Shown here piece after piece: positions 6,805-11,525 of a stretch of DNA of 11,525 nucleotides. The position numbers and the translations under genes were made by a program. The notes under the pieces were generated by a model that was given only the letters and a program-made list of their open reading frames with translations, was not told where the DNA came from and searched no databases. Each line of letters begins with the position of its first letter. The stretch's first letter is position 1. The DNA is from Bacilli bacterium (GTDB taxonomy: Bacteria > Bacillota_I > Bacilli_A > RFN20 > CAG-288): assembly GCA_900769965.1 (NCBI GenBank), contig CAAGIQ010000166.1:1-11525 (forward strand). Direction: 5' to 3'.

Positions 6805-7353
6805 TCAAAGAATCCTCTTAACAAATATCGTAATGATATTCTCTTCTGGAAGTGGATTTGGATCGATAGTCTTATTGTTATCACCCTTTGTCTCGTAATA
6901 AATCTTACCTCTAGTATCGACAAAACTTGCCACAGCCCTATGCGTGATAATAAGTCCATCTTTATCTTTAAATGTTAATATATCTCCTTCTTGAGCGCTG
7001 TTTTTATAACCGACTTTAATCGGGGTTTTAGAAGGATCTTTATGGTTAAAAGCTTTACTTAAAATGATAGAACCTGCTGGCAAAGTAGGATCCATCGATT
7101 CCGTTTGAACATATTGGATCGAATAGGAGAACAAGATAGGAATCTCATTTGATTCCTTAGTTATACTAACCATTAGACCAATAGAGATGATAATCGATAA
7201 GAAAAAAACTAAAAAGCAGTCCAAGATAATGTTAATTACCTTTTTACGCTTTCTTTTCTTAACGTTCTTCTCCAAGGAATATTCGTTAACTTCTCTATAT
7301 AACTCCTCCATCTGTTTAGAAGGGTCTAACTTAACTAATTCTTTCTCTTTCAT
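6805..7353 (-). CDS. Signal peptidase I, SipW/ER type, without C-terminal membrane anchor
   Basis: A 182-residue type I signal peptidase that would cut signal peptides on the outer face of the membrane. A basic N-terminus (residues 30-39, KRKRKK) precedes one span at about 40-63. The catalytic Ser is Ser86 in TESMDPTLPAGSIIL, and the Ser/His (not Ser/Lys) partner is His138 in THRAV. The third box is ETKGDNNKTIDPNPLPEENI, with Asp158 and Asp164. These mark the ER/SipW (S26B) branch. The chain ends 10 residues after PEENI, just where relatives usually continue into a Gly-rich strand and a second span. No ribosome binding site precedes the ATG, and the -10 box ends 7 bases upstream, so the mRNA is probably leaderless. 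It is first in the operon with the pseudo-NBD and the permease. Confidence 0.88.
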   Translation of the reverse strand: MKEKELVKLDPSKQMEELYREVNEYSLEKNVKKRKRKKVINIILDCFLVFFLSIIISIGLMVSITKESNEIPILFSYSIQYVQTESMDPTLPAGSIILSKAFNHKDPSKTPIKVGYKNSAQEGDILTFKDKDGLIITHRAVASFVDTRGKIYYETKGDNNKTIDPNPLPEENIITIFVKRIL

Positions 7354-7360
7354 AGTTGTT

Positions 7361-7390
7361 ATTATACATTACTAATCAACAAGAGGTAAA
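7361..7390 (-). promoter_or_regulatory. Promoter of the signal peptidase operon, leaderless type
   Basis: A perfect TATAAT on the minus strand (7361-7366) ends 7 bases before the ATG at 7353, placing initiation at or next to the start codon. A weak -35 TTTACC (7385-7390) lies 18 bases upstream and overlaps the T-tract of the preceding terminator. No AGGAGG-like sequence stands before the ATG. Confidence 0.65.
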
Positions 7391-7423
7391 AAAATTAGAT
7401 ACCTAGTTAGCCTAAGTATCTAA
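7388..7423 (-). terminator. Strong intrinsic terminator of the ABC exporter operon
   Basis: On the minus strand, 6 bases after the exporter stop, TTAGATACTTAG and CTAGGTATCTAA form a 12-bp stem (one U-G pair) with a 5-base GCTAA loop. Seven consecutive T follow (7388-7394). It cleanly separates the exporter operon from the signal peptidase operon. Confidence 0.92.
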
Positions 7424-7429
7424 TATAGT

Positions 7430-9178
7430 CTATTCCTTATAGTTTTTTGCTTGGGTTTGAAATAGCTTGCAATATAAACCGTTCTTCTTCATAAGATCTG
7501 CATGCGGAGCAAAGTCTTCTACCTTACCCCCGTTAAGAACTAAAACCTTATCACAGAATAGCGATGATGCCATACGGTGAGATATGTATAAAGCCATTCT
7601 GTTTTGCGCTAAAGAGTTGAAGTTAGTGTAGATTTCCGCTTCCGCTAAAGGATCTAAAGCCGAAGTTGGCTCATCTAAAATCAGTAAGCTCGCTTCCTTC
7701 TTAGCTAAAGAACGAGCGATAGCAATCTTTTGAAGTTGGCCACCAGATAGTTCAACTCCGCCTTCGTAAAGATCCTTACCTAGTTTCGAGTTAGCTTTTT
7801 CGTCTAATGAATCAATCTTTTCTTTAATACCGACTTCCTCGATTAACCTATATACTTCTTCATCGCTAATCTCAGGCTTAATAACGTTCTTAATCTCGTA
7901 ATTGAAAAGTTTAAAGTCCTGGTAGACTGCACTAAGCGCTGCAGTATAAGAATCGATATCGTACTCTTCAATCGGCGTATCGTTAATAAGAATCTTCCCT
8001 TTTGTAGGTTTATATAACCTAGAGATGAGCTTAACTATAGTGGTTTTACCAGCTCCGTTTAATCCAACTATAGAAATCTTCTCGTTCTTATTAATCTTAA
8101 ATGATATATCATCAAGTATCACCCTATCGGTATTTGGATATTTAAATGTGACATTTTTAAACTCTAACGTATCGATATGTTCTAGTTTCTTATCTCCTTT
8201 ATGAGCCTCATTATCAACTTCCATTAACTCTATAAAAGGCGAACAGTATTGAATAGATCTAATAAGGTTTTGAGCTTCTTCTATCAAAGTGTCAACCGAA
8301 GTGGAAAACCTTATAGATGAAGAGACTATCAAGGTAAATTGAGAAATCGGTAATCCGCTTAGCAAAGTTTTAACACCAACTAAAGCGTAAACTATACCCA
8401 TTTCAATATAGCTAAGTAAGGATACAGAAGCCGCGAAGAAAGATGAAGTCCCATATATCTTTTTTAAGCTTTTTGTAACACCCCAAGTAAAACCAGAAAA
8501 TCTAGAGGCCAACCCATCGTAGACGTCATCATATAACCTATAATCTTTTCCGTTATGTGGGTCAGCTAAAGTTTCAAGGAAATAATCGTATTTGAAGTTA
8601 ATATCTAGGATATCGCTAAAGATCTTGTTAATTGTTCTTAAGGAAATAACAACTAAACCTATGTGAATTAAAAACCCTACAACCAAGATGATAACGATGA
8701 TGAAATCGAATTGGAAAATAACAGCTATTAAGCCGATAATTGTAAGAAGATCCGAGAAGATATTAAGTAAAGAAGTAACAAAACTATAGATAGCTCCCAT
8801 ACTCTTGATACCCATATCGGAGTTTCTTTTCAACTCGATATAGTTTGGATCTTCTAGGTATTGAAAAGGCATCTCCATGACTTTTTTTGCAATCATGTGA
8901 TCGATGTTTTCAAGAAGTTTGTATTTTGAGCAGTTAGCGTAATAATCTAACACTTTAGTAACAAGTAACAAACCTATTTCAATAGAGGCTACAACTAGCA
9001 AAGTCGGAATCAAAGAAGATATATTTCCATTTTCAACTAAAGCGATAATCATAGAGATTGCGTAAGCTGAAAACACCGCGCCTAACGAAGTGAATATCGC
9101 CTTAGCTAAAGCAAAATAGAAGAAAGGTTTATGAGCTTGATAAGAGTAACTAAAAAGTTTAAACATCGACTTAATCAT
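7430..9178 (-). CDS. ABC exporter half-transporter B (fused TMD-NBD)
   Basis: A 582-residue half-transporter of the ABCB-like exporter type. A six-span membrane domain (about 15-310, with YLEDPNYIELKR at 107-118) is followed by an ATPase domain (about 335-582). All motifs are intact: Walker A GLNGAGKTT (372-380), Q-loop Gln420, LSGGQ (477-481), Walker B LLILDEP with Glu503, and H-loop His534. An in-frame upstream start would add 30 residues running backwards into the partner gene. ATG 9178 is chosen because TAAGGAGG (9188-9195) lies 9 bases before it and the protein then begins as other half-transporters do. It overlaps the stop of half-transporter A by 8 bp, so the two probably form a heterodimer. 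There is no N-terminal Cys-peptidase domain; the substrate is unknown (peptide, lipid or drug). Confidence 0.92.
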   Translation of the reverse strand: MIKSMFKLFSYSYQAHKPFFYFALAKAIFTSLGAVFSAYAISMIIALVENGNISSLIPTLLVVASIEIGLLLVTKVLDYYANCSKYKLLENIDHMIAKKVMEMPFQYLEDPNYIELKRNSDMGIKSMGAIYSFVTSLLNIFSDLLTIIGLIAVIFQFDFIIVIILVVGFLIHIGLVVISLRTINKIFSDILDINFKYDYFLETLADPHNGKDYRLYDDVYDGLASRFSGFTWGVTKSLKKIYGTSSFFAASVSLLSYIEMGIVYALVGVKTLLSGLPISQFTLIVSSSIRFSTSVDTLIEEAQNLIRSIQYCSPFIELMEVDNEAHKGDKKLEHIDTLEFKNVTFKYPNTDRVILDDISFKINKNEKISIVGLNGAGKTTIVKLISRLYKPTKGKILINDTPIEEYDIDSYTAALSAVYQDFKLFNYEIKNVIKPEISDEEVYRLIEEVGIKEKIDSLDEKANSKLGKDLYEGGVELSGGQLQKIAIARSLAKKEASLLILDEPTSALDPLAEAEIYTNFNSLAQNRMALYISHRMASSLFCDKVLVLNGGKVEDFAPHADLMKKNGLYCKLFQTQAKNYKE

Positions 9179-10973
9179 TGACACTTTCCTCCTTAAAGTA
9201 TTTACCTTGTACGTTAAAAATGTGGTAATATTCACCTTTTTTAGCCATGAGTTCTTCGTGAGTTCCACTCTCGATCAACCCTTCAGAAGAAAAAAGGAAA
9301 ATCTTAGAACAGAACTTAGTAGACGAGAGGCGATGAGAGATATAGATGGAAGTCTTGTCTTTAACTAAGGAATCAAAGCTTTGGTAGATGCTAGCTTCCG
9401 CTAAGGCATCTAAAGCTGAAGTCGGTTCATCTAGAATCACGACATTAGCATCCTTATATAAGGCTCGAGCTATAGCGATCTTCTGCTTTTGACCGCCTGA
9501 AAGATCAACTCCATCCTTATCGACTGTCTTAAGTAATTCGTTATCATAACCTTTTTTAAGATCAGTTCTTAAAGAAGATAATCCTACTTTATCAAGACAT
9601 TCTTCACCTTTAATTCTCTCCTCTTTTGAATAGGAAGAACCGATGACGTTTTCTATAAGCGGCAAGGCGTAGATCTTGAAATCTTGGAAGACGGTGGCAA
9701 ACATCTTAAAGTACTCTTCTCTATTGAATTCTTTAACGTTCACTCCATCGATTAAGATCTCTCCTTGATCAGGTTCAAATAGACCACTAATGAGTTTAAC
9801 TATAGTCGATTTACCCGCTCCGTTAGTGCCAACTATTGCGATTTTTTCACCTCTTTCAATCTTGAAACTTAAATCCTTTAATACGTACCTTTCAGTATTT
9901 GGATACTTGAAATATACGTTTTTAAACTCGATTGAAACTCCTCTTTTATGATCGAAAGCTTTTCTACCTTTTGAATCTTTTTTGACACTGACTTCTTCAA
10001 CCATGTTGAAGTACTCGCTAGATTCCTTTAAATTTGTGATTAGAGTAGGAACTAGATCTATAAACTGTCTTAGTATTGCTAAGAAGCTTATAGCTCCAGT
10101 AAGATACAAGGAAACTGAAGCGATATCGATAACCCCATCAAAATATGCTTTAACTATTAAGTAATAAATTCCAAAATCTTCAATAAATAAAAGCAATAGT
10201 TCTGCTATAGCGATACCTAACTTCCTTCTCTCGATATCTCTTAACACTTTGATATAGGAAATAGAGGCGTTTTCGTATCTGTTTAGAAGATAATTCTTTA
10301 AAGAGAACATCCTTATATCCTTTCCAAATTCAAAATTAGAACAGGTTTTGTTGTAATACGTGGTTTCTCTTTCCTTATGGGCGATGTCTTCTTGTCTTTT
10401 ATCCATGTACTTAGCTATGTACCTGTTAATAAAAGCAGTGATAATAGCAACACCAAGACAAAGCAAAGCAATCAAGTAATCGAACAAAGCGAAAATAACA
10501 GAGAAAAGAACGATTGAAACTAAGTAAGCTGACATTCTAGAAATAGTAGAATAGAAGCCTTGGAATCCGTTGTTATCTCCGTTAAGGGCTCTTTGTGATC
10601 TATTTACATGATCTAGAAATTTAGCATCTTCAAGATTCTTATATTCAGTTTCCCTATAAAGCTTAGTTAGCCTTATAAATTCAAACTGCCTAAGCTTTAA
10701 AAAAGAAGCATCTAAAACTCCTTGTAATAATATCGAAGTTATCGAAAGAAAGATGATAAGACTTATTAACAGTAAAACGGAATAGATAATCTCTTCTTTT
10801 GAAGAAGAATTAACAATCGCACTAACTAACACCTTATTAAAATAGATCGACACTACAGGAATTAGTCCAGCGGTTATATATTTTAAAAACATCCAAAAAT
10901 ATAAGATATACATCTTCCGTTCTTTGATAAGAGATATCTCTTTTAATGCGGTTTTAAAAAGAGTGTACTTCAT
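9171..10973 (-). CDS. ABC exporter half-transporter A (fused TMD-NBD)
   Basis: A 600-residue ABCB-like half-transporter, first of the pair. Six membrane spans lie in about residues 22-312, with the cytosolic piece YKNLEDAKFLDHVNRSQ (111-127) that resembles the matching piece of its partner. The ATPase domain (about 345-600) has Walker A GTNGAGKST (382-390), Gln430, LSGGQ (491-495), VVILDEP with Glu516, and His547, all canonical. Both sites of the expected heterodimer therefore look competent. The frame is open for 20 more residues upstream, but GGAGG at 10981-10985, 7 bases before ATG 10973, decides the shorter start. No cargo peptide, immunity gene or modification enzyme is adjacent, so the substrate cannot be inferred. 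Inverted repeats and a likely operator lie upstream. Confidence 0.92.
   Translation of the reverse strand: MKYTLFKTALKEISLIKERKMYILYFWMFLKYITAGLIPVVSIYFNKVLVSAIVNSSSKEEIIYSVLLLISLIIFLSITSILLQGVLDASFLKLRQFEFIRLTKLYRETEYKNLEDAKFLDHVNRSQRALNGDNNGFQGFYSTISRMSAYLVSIVLFSVIFALFDYLIALLCLGVAIITAFINRYIAKYMDKRQEDIAHKERETTYYNKTCSNFEFGKDIRMFSLKNYLLNRYENASISYIKVLRDIERRKLGIAIAELLLLFIEDFGIYYLIVKAYFDGVIDIASVSLYLTGAISFLAILRQFIDLVPTLITNLKESSEYFNMVEEVSVKKDSKGRKAFDHKRGVSIEFKNVYFKYPNTERYVLKDLSFKIERGEKIAIVGTNGAGKSTIVKLISGLFEPDQGEILIDGVNVKEFNREEYFKMFATVFQDFKIYALPLIENVIGSSYSKEERIKGEECLDKVGLSSLRTDLKKGYDNELLKTVDKDGVDLSGGQKQKIAIARALYKDANVVILDEPTSALDALAEASIYQSFDSLVKDKTSIYISHRLSSTKFCSKIFLFSSEGLIESGTHEELMAKKGEYYHIFNVQGKYFKEESVND
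9188..9195 (-). promoter_or_regulatory. Ribosome binding site deciding the start of half-transporter B
   Basis: TAAGGAGG on the minus strand, 9 bases before ATG 9178 and inside the end of the upstream gene. It argues against the 30-residue longer reading that opens at 9268. Confidence 0.85.
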
Positions 10974-10980
10974 TTTTAAT

Positions 10981-10985
10981 CCTCC
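10981..10985 (-). promoter_or_regulatory. Ribosome binding site deciding the start of half-transporter A
   Basis: GGAGG on the minus strand, 7 bases before ATG 10973. The longer reading from 11033 would place this site inside the coding region, and I see no comparable site before that start. Confidence 0.8.
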
Positions 10986-11036
10986 GAAAAATCTAGACTT
11001 ATTATCTCTAATAAATCCAGAGGAATCACGCAACTA

Positions 11037-11052
11037 TAAGTTTCTAAACTTA
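11037..11052. repeat. Perfect inverted repeat in the exporter leader
   Basis: TAAGTTT and AAACTTA are 7-bp arms around a central CT. It lies about 65 bases before the exporter start. No T-run follows on either strand, so it is not a terminator. It shares the AGTTT/AAACT core with the repeat at 11069-11093, so the two could be related protein-binding sites. Confidence 0.5.
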
Positions 11053-11068
11053 AGAGTAACATGGAATA

Positions 11069-11093
11069 AGTTTATCATAGGCTTATGTAAACT
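11069..11093. repeat. Imperfect inverted repeat upstream of the exporter operon
   Basis: AGTTTA-T-CATA and TATG-TAAACT form a 10-bp stem with one bulged T and a 4-base GGCT loop. It contains TATGAT on the minus strand, a possible -10 box of the exporter operon, although no good -35 is seen with it. It has no T-run and might be an operator or an mRNA leader hairpin. Confidence 0.45.
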
Positions 11094-11135
11094 AAAATAA
11101 CCGATATTTCTATTTTGTATATCATAAGTTGTGCT

Positions 11136-11175
11136 TCAACTAAACCAACAGTTAATTAGTTGATTATCAACTAAT
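11136..11175. promoter_or_regulatory. Probable operator: 21-bp palindrome plus an extra half-site
   Basis: ATTAGTTGAT and ATCAACTAAT are perfect 10-bp arms around a single central T (11155-11175). The octamer TCAACTAA of the right arm recurs at 11136-11143, exactly 31 bp (about three helical turns) away in the same direction. Its inverse TTAGTTGA is at 11156-11163. The site is between the divergent exporter operon and dut, and no T-run follows on either side. This layout suits a dimeric repressor or activator; no regulator gene is in view. Confidence 0.6.
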
Positions 11176-11263
11176 AAATCAGGCAAAAACATCATTTTCC
11201 TTAAAAAGGTAATCAATACTTTTTCTTCTATGTGGTAAACTAGAAAAAAGGGAGAAAAACAAC

Positions 11264-11525
11264 ATGGAAAGAATAGCTAAGTTTTTAAAAGTTTCAGAAG
11301 ATAATTTTATCTCATCTTTAGATGGTTTTTCTAAAGAGGAAGCTAAAAAGATTTATGAGGATATTAAACTTCCTTTAAGAGCTACAAAATATTCCGCAGG
11401 TTACGATTTCTATTCACCTTTTGATTTCACTTTAAAATCAGGTGAAACAATAAAGATTCCAACTGGAATTAGAGCTAAGATGAGAGAAGACTATGCGCTT
11501 TTCCTTCTTCCAAGAAGCGGATTAG
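11264..11525 (+). CDS. dut: dUTP diphosphatase (dUTPase), partial at window end
   Basis: The first 87 residues of a trimeric dUTPase, which hydrolyses dUTP to dUMP and pyrophosphate, keeping uracil out of DNA and supplying dUMP for thymidylate synthesis. Conserved motif I is at 45-52 (AGYDFYSP). A strand with IPTGIRAKM follows (65-73), and motif II begins PRSGL (83-87) at the window edge. The remaining motifs, including the catalytic Tyr region, lie outside. An N-terminal extension of about 35 residues precedes the dUTPase core (IKLPLRATKYSAGYDF), as I recall from other Bacillota versions. AAGGGAG at 11248-11254, 9 bases upstream, supports the ATG. A weak -10 (TAAACT, 11236-11241) without a clear -35 may be its promoter. 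It is divergent from the exporter operon. Confidence 0.93.
   Translation, partial: MERIAKFLKVSEDNFISSLDGFSKEEAKKIYEDIKLPLRATKYSAGYDFYSPFDFTLKSGETIKIPTGIRAKMREDYALFLLPRSGL

Noticed and set aside
6756..6959. Second minus-strand frame over the end of the signal peptidase gene, considered as a frameshifted continuation carrying the missing C-terminal span
   Set aside because: Its translation is basic and has no membrane span or S26-like motif. The next gene's start also follows the stop directly, so a frameshift is not supported.
4449..7353. Interpretation of the middle operon as an antimicrobial peptide export and immunity cluster
   Set aside because: No precursor peptide, modification enzyme or Cys-peptidase exporter is seen within it, and the exporter pair next door is separated by a strong terminator.
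7187..7375. Plus-strand frame opposite the start of the signal peptidase gene
   Set aside because: Lysine/phenylalanine-rich translation without a ribosome binding site, wholly antisense to a clear gene.
9179..9268. Longer N-terminus for half-transporter B opening at 9268
   Set aside because: It would overlap the partner gene by almost 100 bases, has no matching ribosome binding site, and adds residues unlike any exporter N-terminus; TAAGGAGG marks ATG 9178.
11136..11175. Palindrome read as a terminator between dut and the exporter operon
   Set aside because: No T-run follows on either strand and the two genes diverge, so nothing needs to end here; an operator fits better.

Overview
The window is AT-rich bacterial DNA that uses the standard code: several genes end in TGA inside ATGA stop/start overlaps, and in-frame Trp is TGG. 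Strong AGGAGG-type ribosome binding sites, near-consensus sigma-A promoters, a four-cysteine L33, a lipobox lipoprotein and a SipW/ER-type signal peptidase all point to a low-GC Bacillota. An uncultivated gut Bacilli lineage (RF39, Erysipelotrichales or Acholeplasmatales-like) is my guess. Mycoplasmas using code 4 are excluded. All genes lie on the minus strand except the GH4 glycosidase and the dUTPase.

Left part (1-3005): from right to left, a Dabb-domain protein and a multi-TM protein of unknown function form one unit with its own promoter. Next comes the housekeeping operon rpmG-secE-nusG, with a near-consensus promoter at 1512-1540 and a terminator at 396-422. At the left edge a 45-residue membrane peptide overlaps the start of a lipoprotein that runs out of the window.

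Middle (3020-7366): a family 4 glycoside hydrolase (NAD/metal-dependent type) is transcribed rightward and meets the end of a leftward three-gene operon, with an 8-bp overlap of the coding ends. That operon is the most unusual part of the window. It encodes a SipW-like signal peptidase without the usual C-terminal membrane anchor, an ABC ATPase-like protein in which every nucleotide-binding and hydrolysis motif has been replaced, and an ABC-2-like permease. The permease carries an extra C-terminal module that itself resembles an inactive signal peptidase domain with its anchor. The genes overlap by 2-4 bases or nearly touch, and the first seems to be read from a leaderless mRNA. I suggest a membrane complex that couples a signal peptidase to a catalytically dead ABC-like scaffold; this is inference.

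Right part (7388-11525): two complete ABC exporter half-transporters overlap by 8 bp, end in a strong terminator (7388-7423) and probably form a heterodimer. Unlike the middle operon, all their ATPase motifs are intact. The 290-bp gap to the divergent dUTPase gene (dut, cut by the window end) holds a 21-bp palindrome with a third half-site 31 bp away, probably an operator, and two further inverted repeats nearer the exporter.
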